From Smithella sp. M82 (GTDB lineage Bacteria > Desulfobacterota > Syntrophia > Syntrophales > Smithellaceae): a stretch of DNA of 64,000 nucleotides. The DNA lies in the NCBI GenBank assembly GCA_001683985.1, contig MAEO01000189.1, forward strand, positions 6,163 to 70,162. The letters are read 5' to 3'. This document shows, in pieces, positions 9,297-18,475 of this stretch. The notes under the pieces were generated by a model. That model saw nothing but the letters and a program-made list of their open reading frames with translations. It was not told the DNA's origin and ran no database searches. The translations under genes and the position numbers were made by a program. Every line of letters begins with the position of its first letter. Within the stretch, counting starts at the first letter, position 1.

Positions 9297-10556
9297 ATGA
9301 TGAATAGTAAAATATTTATTAATTTTTTAACAGTTGTATTTTTTACGTGTATATTATTTATTACTTTTCCCGCTATAGCACAGATTCCCATTAAAGGAAC
9401 ACAGCTTGCTTTCAATAAATTTAATGCGGAAAACGCAGACGCAGCTCTTGATGATATATCTCCTGAAAACCTTCAAAAGAACGTAAAAGAAACAAAGAAA
9501 GATGATGCGCCTAAACTTATTCCGCAGGAAGTAATAAAACCAAAGAAAAATGACTCTTCTCAAAATGTTCTGCAGGAAGTAGTAAAACCAAAACAGGATG
9601 ATTCGCCTTTAACTCTTCAGCAGGAAGTGCAGGAACTTAAGCGGGAAGTGCAAAGAATGCGGGATGAAAATGAAGCCCGCAAGCGATTGGAAGTTCCTGA
9701 AGAAGAGAAAAGTAAATCGGTAGAAGATATTCTTTCCGCCGTCAGCCGTCAATATATATTATTGAAGAAGGGGACCATTGGATTAGGATACACTTTCGGC
9801 TATTCATACTATTCCGGTGATGTCATTACCGACAGGGTTGAACAAAGAAGTAATCACAATCTCACCAACAACATTGATGTTGAATATGCGATACTAAATA
9901 ATCTGACTATAAATGGAAATTTCCCGTTTGCTTATAAATATAACAAGGTAGGTACATCTCAAAGCCAGGAAGCGACCGATATTGGTGATATATCTCTTGG
10001 AGTGCAATGGCAGCCGATTAAGGCCGGAGGTAAATTTCCGACAACGATATTGAGTGCGGGAGTTACGTTTCCTACCGGAACCAGTCCCTACGAAATCGAT
10101 CCGAGTAATTCGTTGTCTACAGGAAATGGGTACTATTCATTTAGCGGTGGAGTTTCTTTAAGTAAGACTTTGGATCCGCTTGTTGCCTTCGGCAACCTGA
10201 CTTACAGTTATGGTCTCGAGCAAGACGGCTTGTCTCAATACTGGAAAACTATGGGTGCTACGCTGACTAAAGTTGATCCCGGCAGCGCTATCGGTTTTGC
10301 CCTGGGATTTGGTTACGCGCTTTCTTATCAGGCATCACTTAACTTAAGCACTCAATTCACTTACTCTTTCGGCAGCAGGTATTTTTTTCAAGATGTTGGA
10401 GTTTATGATCCCGGCAGTTCCGTATCTTCTTCATTTAACGTAGGAACCGGGTGGCGTGTAACTCCAACGAGATCTGTCTATTTTACACTGGGTATTGGAT
10501 TGACCATCAACGATCCTGACTTTGCCTTTGCTATTAGGGTGCCGTTTGAATTTTAA
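9297..10556 (+). CDS. Exported coiled-coil plus outer-membrane beta-barrel protein
   Basis: A 419-residue protein of no named family that I recognise. It begins with a signal peptide (hydrophobic 8-28, cleavage probably after FPAIA). Residues 50-115 are charged and carry imperfect repeats of about 20 residues around the words QEVIKPKK, QEVVKPKQ and QQEVQELK. A short coiled coil (about 108-140) follows. From about 150 to the end the pattern of alternating polar and aromatic residues, with FPTGTSPYE and a last residue Phe (RVPFEF), is that of an outer-membrane barrel. The C-terminal Phe is the usual Bam-complex signal. It may act as a channel or surface sensor; this is inference. Confidence 0.75.
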   Translation: MMNSKIFINFLTVVFFTCILFITFPAIAQIPIKGTQLAFNKFNAENADAALDDISPENLQKNVKETKKDDAPKLIPQEVIKPKKNDSSQNVLQEVVKPKQDDSPLTLQQEVQELKREVQRMRDENEARKRLEVPEEEKSKSVEDILSAVSRQYILLKKGTIGLGYTFGYSYYSGDVITDRVEQRSNHNLTNNIDVEYAILNNLTINGNFPFAYKYNKVGTSQSQEATDIGDISLGVQWQPIKAGGKFPTTILSAGVTFPTGTSPYEIDPSNSLSTGNGYYSFSGGVSLSKTLDPLVAFGNLTYSYGLEQDGLSQYWKTMGATLTKVDPGSAIGFALGFGYALSYQASLNLSTQFTYSFGSRYFFQDVGVYDPGSSVSSSFNVGTGWRVTPTRSVYFTLGIGLTINDPDFAFAIRVPFEF

Positions 10557-10808
10557 CGTCTTTTAATTAGAGATATGAGGTATAATTAAGCAGAATAAGA
10601 CAAAAAGTTTACAGATACAAAGCAGATGCTCTGTAACCATTTATTAATAAATGGAGAATACTAAACTCAGAGGGAAACAGATTATAAACAATTACATGTT
10701 TGATATTGGTTGCTTTCTTTTTCGTTTCAAGTAAGGAGAAGAAAGTTTTTCGCTGAAGACGAGAAAATTTATTTTCTTATTTTCTTATAATCAAACTCTG
10801 CGGGGGCA

Positions 10809-12782
10809 ATGATAATGAAAAAGATTTTAGAATTTAAGAAGTTTGTCGTTCATCTGTCATTATCAGGATTTTTCTGTTTTCGAAGGAGAAGATTTAAACT
10901 GCCTGAGTTATTTCGTTTGCGGATCATGCTTTGTTTTGTCATATGCATGGCAACGGCCATAAGCCGATTTGTCAATCCGCCAAAGGCGGAAGGTGCGTTC
11001 CACGAACAACTGGCAGTTGACACCCGTGCCATTTCTCTTGCCAACAATGTTACAGCGGATCCTCCGGGCATCATGTCGATTCACTATAATCCTGCGGGGT
11101 TGTCGCTTTTAGGCAACGGCAATTATATCAGTCTGGGAGCTGTTCTGCCGATCATCAACAAGAGGTCAAAGTTCAGCAAAGATCCTAATTATGAAGGTTT
11201 TCATGATCTTAATGGGAACTTAATAAAAGATCCGCTTTGGGGCACTCAGGATGGTCCCGATCGACTTAGCGGTAACTCCTGGAGCGGTACGCATGGCAGC
11301 AATACCTCCGGCCGGATGTACATCCCTGTTCTGGATGCAGAGTTAGATTTCTTAATGGCTCCTATATTAGGCTTATCCCATCGAGCTCCTGATTCGAAAT
11401 GGACATTTGCTTACAGCGCTTATGTTCCCTTTGGCGTCGGACAAAATAACGGAGATGCTGGCGATCCGCAACGATGGGGCGGACAGTATTCATTTTGGCA
11501 ACACTTGACATATATTGGACCCGGAGTGAGCTATCAGGCAACCAAAGATCTCGCTATCGGCGCTTCTTTTGGAATAGGGCAGTCGTCAACGGGCGCTGGT
11601 CTAGATCTCCGGGCGCCGAATGCCATAGTGAATCTTACCAAAACCCTGGGAGATGCAACTCAAGGTATGGAAAATATGCTTTTTGATCTTACGATTCCTA
11701 TGCCTCTATTCGGTGGAGGATTAGGTCCATATGATAAGATAGCAAATTTTTCTTTTAATGTAGCGGATGATTTTGCCCCGTCGTTTAATTTAGGTGTGCT
11801 TTGGTCGCCGTTTGACTGGCTTTCTGTAGGTATATCTTACCAAAGTCCTATCAAAAGTCACATGAAGGGGAAATATCAATTTTCTTATAGTGATCAGTGG
11901 CAGAATATGGTTGAATGGTGTGGATCATCTGCTTTGATGGAGATTGTATCCATGGCGCTTGATTTGCCTCATCAGCGCGTTTCCGAGCAAACCGGAACAG
12001 TTACGATGGACTTGGAATTACCACAGACTGTCAATTGGGGAATTAAGATCAAACCAATAAGAAGGCTATCTCTTCTTGCCGATTTGCATTGGGCAGACTG
12101 GTCGTGTTTTAAAGAGAACCATCTTATTTTTGATCAGAAAATTCAGCTGCTCCAGTTAGCCAAGTATATGGGGTATAACGGCGGAGATTCTACTATGACA
12201 CTGGAACGTAACTGGAAGGATACCTGGAATTGGGGGGTGGGTGCGGAATACCAGGCTCTGGACTGGCTTGCACTTCGGGTCGGATATGAAAATAGAGTTT
12301 CCTCTGTTCCTGATGAATATTATGATGTTCTATATCCACTTCCCTCATTGGATTTTTATGGAGCAGGGGTAGGAATCAAAGGATCGGGTTTGGGCATCAA
12401 AATGATGAGAGATATAGATATCGATCTCTCTGTAGGTTATCTGGTTAATAAATCGTATAAAATCTGTAACAACACCAGCAGCAACTTTAATTCCACCGTT
12501 CTCGGCAGCGGAATTAATAATCCCTATGCTGGATTGAATTTCGAACAGGAAACATACGCTTACCTGGGGTCTTTCAAGGCCACGATGCCTCTGGAAGTTG
12601 TTACCACGGTCGTTTCCAGGGGGATCGATCTATTGAATCCATTTAGCAGTAAAAAATCAGCTTCTGCCAAAAACAGCCTGAAAACTTCGGAAGACTTTTT
12701 GGCAGATTTACCTTCTTCGACGACACCCGTAAATAATTTACGATTTGATGGTCAATCCTATTATATAGAAAATAGTGATTAA
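10809..12782 (+). CDS. FadL/OmpP1/TodX-family outer-membrane transporter
   Basis: A 657-residue protein. The start region (MIMKKILEFKK...) includes an unusually long N-terminus before the hydrophobic segment LRIMLCFVICMATAIS (about 37-53), so an internal start is possible. The mature part opens with ADPPGIMSIHYNPAGLSLLG, the FadL-family N-terminal hatch pattern, and continues with barrel strands such as LAIGASFGIG and LSVGISYQSPIK. FadL proteins carry long-chain fatty acids or other hydrophobic compounds across the outer membrane by lateral diffusion. That would suit an organism living on fatty acids or hydrocarbons. It is larger than Escherichia coli FadL (about 450 residues) because of long loops and a C-terminal tail. 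Confidence 0.85.
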   Translation: MIMKKILEFKKFVVHLSLSGFFCFRRRRFKLPELFRLRIMLCFVICMATAISRFVNPPKAEGAFHEQLAVDTRAISLANNVTADPPGIMSIHYNPAGLSLLGNGNYISLGAVLPIINKRSKFSKDPNYEGFHDLNGNLIKDPLWGTQDGPDRLSGNSWSGTHGSNTSGRMYIPVLDAELDFLMAPILGLSHRAPDSKWTFAYSAYVPFGVGQNNGDAGDPQRWGGQYSFWQHLTYIGPGVSYQATKDLAIGASFGIGQSSTGAGLDLRAPNAIVNLTKTLGDATQGMENMLFDLTIPMPLFGGGLGPYDKIANFSFNVADDFAPSFNLGVLWSPFDWLSVGISYQSPIKSHMKGKYQFSYSDQWQNMVEWCGSSALMEIVSMALDLPHQRVSEQTGTVTMDLELPQTVNWGIKIKPIRRLSLLADLHWADWSCFKENHLIFDQKIQLLQLAKYMGYNGGDSTMTLERNWKDTWNWGVGAEYQALDWLALRVGYENRVSSVPDEYYDVLYPLPSLDFYGAGVGIKGSGLGIKMMRDIDIDLSVGYLVNKSYKICNNTSSNFNSTVLGSGINNPYAGLNFEQETYAYLGSFKATMPLEVVTTVVSRGIDLLNPFSSKKSASAKNSLKTSEDFLADLPSSTTPVNNLRFDGQSYYIENSD

Positions 12783-12810
12783 AAGGATATTCTAAAAATT
12801 ATTTTTTGAT

Positions 12811-12851
12811 AAATCCTCCCGACAATAAACATGGCTGAGAGGATTTTTTTT
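12811..12851 (+). terminator. Rho-independent terminator after the FadL-like gene
   Basis: AAATCCTC (12811-12818) pairs with GAGGATTT (12839-12846), followed by a T run to 12851. It lies between two convergent genes. Confidence 0.7.
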
Positions 12852-12865
12852 GATCATGCACCCTA

Positions 12866-14764
12866 TCACGGACTGGATGGTTTATGCCCATCAGCCATGA
12901 ATTGGAGTTCATATTCTTTTTGCCGGATATCATCTTTCATGGTTTGCAGATGGTCTTTTTTTAGCTTGTAATAATCACTTATATTCTTCTTATAGATATT
13001 ATAAATAACTCTACCGGCGTTCGGATCCAGATTGACATACAGAGTAAACACATTCAGCAGAACCTCCGGATTTTTTACATCATTAAAGCGCGATGGACCA
13101 AGATCAATCAGGCTGATTTCAGGTGGAAGAGTAGAAATCAGTGATTTGTGAATCAGTACAGCGGCATTTTTTTCAAAAAATAAAAGCGCCCATTCGTTGC
13201 TTCTCAGAAAGTCAAAAATCAAGGGAAGTTCCCGGTAATGGATTATGGCAATCTTGAAAGGATACTTTTTATTGAAGCTCCGCAAAATTTCTTTAGTTAC
13301 GGGGATGCCGGCAAAAGCCCAATAATCGGGAGCAACCTGTTTACTATAAGGGACCATGCGCGGATCAATGAAAACCTTGTAGTCCGGATAAAGATTCCAC
13401 AAAAGATAACCGCCGATGACATAGTCGTTAAATATCGGCCCTTCCAAACGGTATTTCTTCAAGAAAGATACTTCTTTTACCGGTATGAAACTATCGAGAC
13501 CGGCACCGAACCATTTGTTATCCGTATTGTATCTGAAGGTGAAGTAAGAAATGTTGATAAAAAAGAAAATGAAAAGAAATAGAGATAAAATTGTTGTCCT
13601 TTCTGTAATCTTCTTGGGTTTCCAGCGATGAATCAGATAAAAGAATGAAAAAAAGAAACCAAAGGGGAAAAGATAACTTGCCCTGGTTGCCCTCATACTT
13701 GCCCAGTATAAGACAATATTGGTAATCAGCAAAGTAAAATCACAGGTTCTTTTTTTGATTAATTCATAAAGAAGAAGGCAGCCGATGAAAAGCATCATTA
13801 TGGTCATGATCCAGGCAGTTTGGCCCAGCTTAAAGAAAGAAATATCTATTTTCTTTAAGTACGGCCAGAGGCTTACATAGGCCTGGATAAATTTGCTGGA
13901 TAAACCGTAAGTATCAGAAGTTATAGCGTTAGAAATGCTCAACAGATAATGAATGCCGTAAGGATTCAGCAACGTTGCAGCCAGGGAAAGAACACTCGCA
14001 ACTCCGAGGTTGACCAGTTCTTTAATACTGAACGATTCTTCAGATAGAAAAATTTTATTTAAAAGTTCACCCATGAAAAAACAGGCGAACAAACCAAATC
14101 CTAAAATAAAGCCGCCATGCAAATTAGCCCAGAGGGCGAAGATTAATGGATAAAGATAAAAAAGAAACGTCTTGCGGGTCAGTTTGACATAAAAGAAGAT
14201 AAATAACATCCAGCAGAAAAAAAGAGCCGAAAACAACTCGGGTTTGTAATAACTGCAGGAGAGTGAGCAGGCGATGCCAATGGCGGCAATTATGGTGATG
14301 CTCGTTACATCAAGCTGCCGGTGAATCAGACGGAGAAAAAAATAAAATGAAAAAAAGATTCCCAGGAATATCAACCACTGGAATATCCACAGTCCCAACC
14401 CTCCCATGAAGCTGTAAATCAAATAAATAAGAATGCTTCCCAGAAAAGTATTATAAATCCAGGTCGGATCGGCAGGTGTCCAGGAAAAAATCGAGTGATC
14501 TATGGTGAGGGTATGGTGGGTTAGATAATGCTTGCCGAGTGTCATTTGCCACCATAAGTCGTAATCTAGCCTGTCTACAGGATATCTCAACAAAATGAGA
14601 ATTGGTAAAAGTGCTATCAATATCCACTTTAAGAAGCAGAAAGAAGCAAGTTTTTCTGAAAAGCTAAAAATGGAGGATATTATTGAGGAACGATTGTTCT
14701 GAGTATTAATCGTGCCGCTGACTGATTGGATAGCTCTTGTTGCATCATTCTTGCTTTTGCTCAT
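12866..14764 (-). CDS. Polytopic membrane protein, GT-C-like (unknown role)
   Basis: About 632 residues with 10-12 predicted membrane helices between 45 and 410, then a soluble C-terminal part of about 200 residues. The first loop (YDLWWQMTLGKHYLTHHT, SWTPADPTWIYNTF) resembles the DxWWH...W pattern of GT-C-type membrane glycosyltransferases or polysaccharide-related membrane proteins. The C-terminal part has NDYVIGGYLLWNLYPDYKVFIDPR, seen in similar uncharacterised proteins. The start could be the ATG at 14770 or the one at 14764; the latter has the better-placed AGAAGA. Function is not known; lipid-linked sugar transfer to a cell-surface product is one possibility. Confidence 0.7.
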   Translation of the reverse strand: MSKSKNDATRAIQSVSGTINTQNNRSSIISSIFSFSEKLASFCFLKWILIALLPILILLRYPVDRLDYDLWWQMTLGKHYLTHHTLTIDHSIFSWTPADPTWIYNTFLGSILIYLIYSFMGGLGLWIFQWLIFLGIFFSFYFFLRLIHRQLDVTSITIIAAIGIACSLSCSYYKPELFSALFFCWMLFIFFYVKLTRKTFLFYLYPLIFALWANLHGGFILGFGLFACFFMGELLNKIFLSEESFSIKELVNLGVASVLSLAATLLNPYGIHYLLSISNAITSDTYGLSSKFIQAYVSLWPYLKKIDISFFKLGQTAWIMTIMMLFIGCLLLYELIKKRTCDFTLLITNIVLYWASMRATRASYLFPFGFFFSFFYLIHRWKPKKITERTTILSLFLFIFFFINISYFTFRYNTDNKWFGAGLDSFIPVKEVSFLKKYRLEGPIFNDYVIGGYLLWNLYPDYKVFIDPRMVPYSKQVAPDYWAFAGIPVTKEILRSFNKKYPFKIAIIHYRELPLIFDFLRSNEWALLFFEKNAAVLIHKSLISTLPPEISLIDLGPSRFNDVKNPEVLLNVFTLYVNLDPNAGRVIYNIYKKNISDYYKLKKDHLQTMKDDIRQKEYELQFMADGHKPSSP

Positions 14765-14889
14765 AAGCATTCTTCTCTTATTTTTTAATAAATGTCAAAC
14801 GCTCACCAAATTCAATTATAGAGCAGGGAATAATATATTTGGTTTGTTCGGGTGTCTGGTTCACAGATTAATACTGTTAAAATTTTTTC

Positions 14890-14918
14890 TTGACAAATAC
14901 CTTTATGTTGATTATATC
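14890..14918 (+). promoter_or_regulatory. Promoter of the aromatic operon leader
   Basis: TTGACA at 14890-14895, a 17-bp spacer and TATATC at 14913-14918 stand about 27 bp before the leader ORF at 14945. The position suits a promoter for an attenuated leader transcript. Confidence 0.55.
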
Positions 14919-14944
14919 GCCAAGAAAAGAAGGATAAGTTTTTC

Positions 14945-15043
14945 ATGATGGATAGAAAACCTACTGCAAACAACAATATTTATTTTTATTGGTTTTATAC
15001 CTATTTTGCATTGGTCTGTCCATTGCTGAGGATGACATGTTAG
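14945..15043 (+). CDS. Aromatic leader peptide (32 aa) of the aro operon
   Basis: A small ORF (ATG ATG ... TAG), preceded by AGGA at 14931-14934. Codons 12-21 encode IYFYWFYTYF: four Tyr, three Phe and one Trp among the nine residues 13-21. Such runs of cognate codons are the hallmark of attenuation leaders (trpL, pheL). Here all three aromatic amino acids would be sensed together, which fits an operon for the common shikimate pathway plus the Phe and Tyr branches. After the run come codons for ALVCPLLRMTC; bases 15020-15028 in that part can pair with the 5' arm of the downstream terminator. The ORF is too short to be a normal protein gene, and its role is inferred from codon content and position. 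Confidence 0.8.
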   Translation: MMDRKPTANNNIYFYWFYTYFALVCPLLRMTC

Positions 15044-15058
15044 GTTAACGATAAACCA

Positions 15059-15107
15059 AAAACAGCCATGGGCAGATCGAAAAACTCCCATGGCTGTTTT
15101 ATTTTTT
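15059..15107 (+). terminator. Attenuator hairpin of the aro operon
   Basis: AAAACAGCCATGGG (15059-15072) pairs perfectly with CCCATGGCTGTTTT (15087-15100) over 14 bp and is followed by ATTTTTT, an intrinsic terminator 16 bp after the leader stop. A competing antiterminator is visible: CCATTGCTG (15020-15028, inside the leader ORF) can pair with CAGCCATGG (15063-15071) at 8 of 9 positions. A ribosome stalled on the aromatic codons would leave 15020-15028 free and so disrupt the terminator. Confidence 0.8.
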
Positions 15108-15146
15108 AGGCCATGGCAGCAAAAGCCCTGGCCTTTTTTAATTTTC
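15108..15146 (+). terminator. Second terminator-like hairpin before aroF
   Basis: AGGCC..GGC (from 15108) pairs with GCC..GGCCT (to 15134) around an AGCAAAA loop, with a small internal mismatch, and is followed by TTTTTAATTTT. It follows the attenuator directly and ends just before the aroF ribosome site (GGGAGGGAG, 15148-15155). It may back up the attenuator. Confidence 0.55.
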
Positions 15147-15159
15147 GGGAGGGAGAATA

Positions 15160-16170
15160 ATGATTATTGTAATGAAAAGTCACGCTACGGAAAAGCAAAT
15201 TGAGGATGTGATTCGCTGGATTGAATCAGTCGGATATAAAGCGTATCCTTCAGTCGGTGTTGAAAGGACAATTATCGGAGCGGTCGGTGATAATCGCGAT
15301 AAGGCAATCCTTAAGTACGCAGAATCTTTACCAGGAGTGGAGAAAACCATGCCAATTTTAAAACCTTACAAACTGGCCAGTCGTGAATCGCATGAGGGCA
15401 ATACCGTAGTCTCTGTCGGTTCTATTAAGATCGGAGGTCCGGAATTCGTTGTAATGGCCGGTCCCTGTGCGATTGAAAGCGAAGAACAATTATTGGAAAG
15501 CGCCTATATTGCCAAAAAAGGAGGCGCCCAAATTCTTAGAGGCGGCGCATACAAACCGCGCACTTCTCCATATAGCTTTCAGGGCATGGAAAAAGAAGGC
15601 TTAAAATTATTGAATCAGGTGAGTACGCAGACAAATTTGCCGACCGTCACTGAAGTGGTTAACCCCGCTGATGTTGATCTTGTAGAATCTTATGCCGACA
15701 TGCTGCAAATCGGTGCGCGTAATATTCAGAATTTTGCTCTGCTTAAAGAAGTCGGCCGTTCAAAAAAGCCTGTGCTTTTGAAAAGAGGAATGATGACGAC
15801 CATTGAAGAACTGCTGATGTCTGCGGAATATATACTTTCGTCGGGTAATCCTAACGTAGTCCTTTGCGAACGCGGTATCAGAACTTTTGAGACGGCCACA
15901 AGAAACACTTTGGATATAAGCGCTGTTCCGGTATTGAAAAGTTTGACGCATCTGCCGGTTATTGTTGATCCCAGTCATGCTGCCGGTCATTGGAGGTATG
16001 TAATTCCGTTGTCCTGTGCCGCGGTTGCTGTCGGTGCTGATGGTCTTATCGTTGAAGTTCACCCTGAACCGGAAAAAGCACTCTCCGATGGAGCGCAGTC
16101 GCTGAAGCCGGAGAAGTTTTATCAGCTAATGGATGAATTAAGAGCAATTTCTGCAGCGATGAAACATTAA
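15160..16170 (+). CDS. aroF: 3-deoxy-7-phosphoheptulonate (DAHP) synthase
   Basis: A 336-residue enzyme joining phosphoenolpyruvate and erythrose 4-phosphate, the first step of the shikimate pathway. Residues 1-70 form the ferredoxin-like regulatory domain (MIIVMKSHATEKQIEDVIRW...) known from the Thermotoga-type enzyme, where it binds Tyr or Phe for feedback inhibition. The barrel follows with VVMAGPCAIES, LRGGAYKPRTSPYSFQG, the metal-site Cys-Glu region VLCERGIRTFE and the DPSHAAGH motif. It is the first structural gene behind the aromatic attenuator, so both transcription (leader) and activity (domain) may respond to aromatic amino acids. Confidence 0.96.
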   Translation: MIIVMKSHATEKQIEDVIRWIESVGYKAYPSVGVERTIIGAVGDNRDKAILKYAESLPGVEKTMPILKPYKLASRESHEGNTVVSVGSIKIGGPEFVVMAGPCAIESEEQLLESAYIAKKGGAQILRGGAYKPRTSPYSFQGMEKEGLKLLNQVSTQTNLPTVTEVVNPADVDLVESYADMLQIGARNIQNFALLKEVGRSKKPVLLKRGMMTTIEELLMSAEYILSSGNPNVVLCERGIRTFETATRNTLDISAVPVLKSLTHLPVIVDPSHAAGHWRYVIPLSCAAVAVGADGLIVEVHPEPEKALSDGAQSLKPEKFYQLMDELRAISAAMKH

Positions 16171-16307
16171 TCAGACGAATTGGCTGACATCTGTTCCGGC
16201 CCCAATTGGCGTTACTGATTTTTACAAAAGCCTGATTGAATTGTAGTTTTTAATTTCGTGTTTTATGATAATAAAAGTTTGAAAAATATAAATAAGGGAA
16301 CGAATAT

Positions 16308-17402
16308 ATGCGGTCAATAAAAGTTAATCTTGATAAGAAATCCAGATCATCTTACGAAATTCGTATCGGTAAAAATATAATCGATAGAATGGCGCTCATT
16401 ATTGCAAAGAATCATAAAGCCGAGCATTACGTAGTAATTACCGATGATTGTGTTGGCAGTCTTTACGGCAAGAAGTTCCTTGCCGGTTTGGAAGATGTCG
16501 GATTAAATGTAAATTTAATAGAATTTCCTGCAGGTGAAGCTTCCAAAAACATCAGTACCGTTATGGATATTGCAGGGGAATTATTGAAATTAGGGGCGGA
16601 TAGGGAAACTTTTCTTCTTGCTTTGGGCGGTGGAGTTGTGGGCGATGTTACCGGTTTTATTGCCTCTGTGTTTATGCGTTCTGTCCCTTATATTCAGATT
16701 CCCACAACGCTGGTTGCTCAGGTGGACAGCAGTATAGGTGGAAAAACAGCTGTCGATCTTCAATACGGGAAAAATCTGCTGGGAACGTTTTATCAGCCAT
16801 GCGCTGTTTTTACGGATTTAAGTTTTTTAGAAACATTGCCGGAAAAGGAATTTAATAACGGCCTTGCGGAAATTATCAAATACGGAATTATTGATGATGA
16901 AAAAATGTTTCAAACCATGGAAAACCACATGGAAACGATAAAGTTGAAAGAGTCAAAGCTTTTGCTGAATATAGTGGAATCATGTTGCCGTATTAAAAAA
17001 TCAATTGTTGAAATTGATGAGAAAGATCAGGGCTTGCGGCATATTCTTAACTTTGGTCATACATGGGGACACGCACTGGAAACAATATCCGGATACTCAA
17101 TAACACATGGCGAAGGTGTAGCGCTGGGAATGATCGCGGCGGCGCGTCTTTCTGAAAAAATGGGCTATCTTGAAAACAATCAGGCAAGACGCATAGAGAC
17201 GCTTCTCCGTAAGGCTGGTTTGCCCTGGAAAATACCGGAGGTTTTTTCTGCTGATGATATTATCGATGCTTTGCGAATGGATAAAAAGAAAAAAGGTGAC
17301 ATTGTGCGTTTTGTTTTGTTAAAAAAAATAGGAATGCCTTTTATTGTTGGAAGTGTTAATCTTGAAATGATTACTGCAGTAATTGAGGAGATGAAAGAAT
17401 GA
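16308..17402 (+). CDS. aroB: 3-dehydroquinate synthase
   Basis: A 364-residue NAD- and metal-dependent enzyme turning DAHP into 3-dehydroquinate. Visible family motifs are FPAGEASKN, the glycine-rich LALGGGVVGDVTGFIASVF, IPTTLVAQVDSSIGGKTAVD and the metal ligands around NFGHTWGHALE and ITHGEGVALGM. A GGGA site lies before the ATG. The 137-bp gap after aroF is the largest inside the operon and might hold a minor internal promoter, but none is clear. The stop overlaps the start of pheA by 4 bp. Confidence 0.97.
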   Translation: MRSIKVNLDKKSRSSYEIRIGKNIIDRMALIIAKNHKAEHYVVITDDCVGSLYGKKFLAGLEDVGLNVNLIEFPAGEASKNISTVMDIAGELLKLGADRETFLLALGGGVVGDVTGFIASVFMRSVPYIQIPTTLVAQVDSSIGGKTAVDLQYGKNLLGTFYQPCAVFTDLSFLETLPEKEFNNGLAEIIKYGIIDDEKMFQTMENHMETIKLKESKLLLNIVESCCRIKKSIVEIDEKDQGLRHILNFGHTWGHALETISGYSITHGEGVALGMIAAARLSEKMGYLENNQARRIETLLRKAGLPWKIPEVFSADDIIDALRMDKKKKGDIVRFVLLKKIGMPFIVGSVNLEMITAVIEEMKE

Positions 17403-18475
17403 AATTACTGGAAGAGTTAAGGGAAAATATGAAAGAAAAAGATAAGGATATTATCCGTTTGTTGAATGAACGGGCGCAAATATCCGTCCAGATAGGCAAG
17501 GTTAAAGGTGAAGGCGGCATTGACGTTTACGATCCTGCGCAAGAGGCAAAGGTTTACAGATATTTGCAGGAATTAAATTCCGGTCCTCTACCGGGTGAGG
17601 CTGTAACATCGATTTTTCGGGAAATTATTTCCGCGTCGCGCAGTCTGCAGAAACCGACCACAGTTGCTTTTTTTGGCGCGGAAGCATCTTTTACTCACCA
17701 AGCGGCACGTTTGAATTTTGGTGAGTCCAGCCATTATTTCCCGCAGCCGAGAATTGATCGGGTGTTTGATGAGGTGGAAAAAGGTTCTGTAGATTGGGGT
17801 GTTGTTCCAGTGGAGAACTCTCTGGAAGGATCGGTGAATATTACGCTTGACCGTCTGATCACAACATCACTGAAAATCAGAGCAGAAATATTTTTACGGA
17901 TCAGCCAGTGTCTTATTTCTTCATCCGAAAGTATGAAAAATATCAAAAATATTTATTCTCATGCTCAGCCATTGGCACAATGCCAAATATGGCTGAAAAC
18001 CAATCTGCCTAATTGCATACTGGGCGAAACAGAAAGTACAACGGCGGCGGTTCAAATGGTTAGAGGTAAAAAAAATGAAGCGGCAATAGGCAGTGTGCTT
18101 GCCGCCCATATTTACGGATTGAATATATTAGCTGAAGGTATAGAAGATAATTCTTCCAACACGACAAGATTTTTGGTCATAGGAAGAGGAGAAAATCCGG
18201 CTACAGGCAACGATAAGACCTCGTTGATTTTTGCCACACCCCATTCACCGGGTTCTCTTCATCGCGCGCTTTCTTCCTTTGCCCGGCGAAAAATCAATCT
18301 GGCAAAAATAGAATCGCACCCTATAAAAGAAAAATTATGGGAATACAGTTTTTTTGTAGATATTGTGGGTCATGCAACAGATAAGCATGTGATAAGCTGC
18401 CTGGAAGAACTGAAAGGAAAAACAACTTTTCTTAAGATATTGGGATCTTACCCGAAGATGGAAGGTATATTATGA
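17399..18475 (+). CDS. pheA: Bifunctional chorismate mutase / prephenate dehydratase (P-protein)
   Basis: A 358-residue protein with an AroQ-type chorismate mutase (about 1-85, LREnmKEKDKDIIRLLNERAQISVQIGKVK), a prephenate dehydratase domain (about 90-265, FFGAEASFTHQAA, VPVENSLEGSVNITLD, the Thr-Arg-Phe site NTTRFLVIG) and an ACT domain (about 275-355, TSLIFATPHSPGSLHRALSSFARRKINLAKIESHP). The ESHP element is the Phe-binding feedback signature. It commits chorismate to phenylalanine. It overlaps aroB and the next gene by 4 bp each, so translation is probably coupled. Confidence 0.96.
   Translation: MKLLEELRENMKEKDKDIIRLLNERAQISVQIGKVKGEGGIDVYDPAQEAKVYRYLQELNSGPLPGEAVTSIFREIISASRSLQKPTTVAFFGAEASFTHQAARLNFGESSHYFPQPRIDRVFDEVEKGSVDWGVVPVENSLEGSVNITLDRLITTSLKIRAEIFLRISQCLISSSESMKNIKNIYSHAQPLAQCQIWLKTNLPNCILGETESTTAAVQMVRGKKNEAAIGSVLAAHIYGLNILAEGIEDNSSNTTRFLVIGRGENPATGNDKTSLIFATPHSPGSLHRALSSFARRKINLAKIESHPIKEKLWEYSFFVDIVGHATDKHVISCLEELKGKTTFLKILGSYPKMEGIL

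Noticed and set aside
13238-13582. Plus-strand 114-residue frame inside the GT-C-like gene
   Set aside because: Antisense to a well-formed membrane protein gene and without recognisable features.
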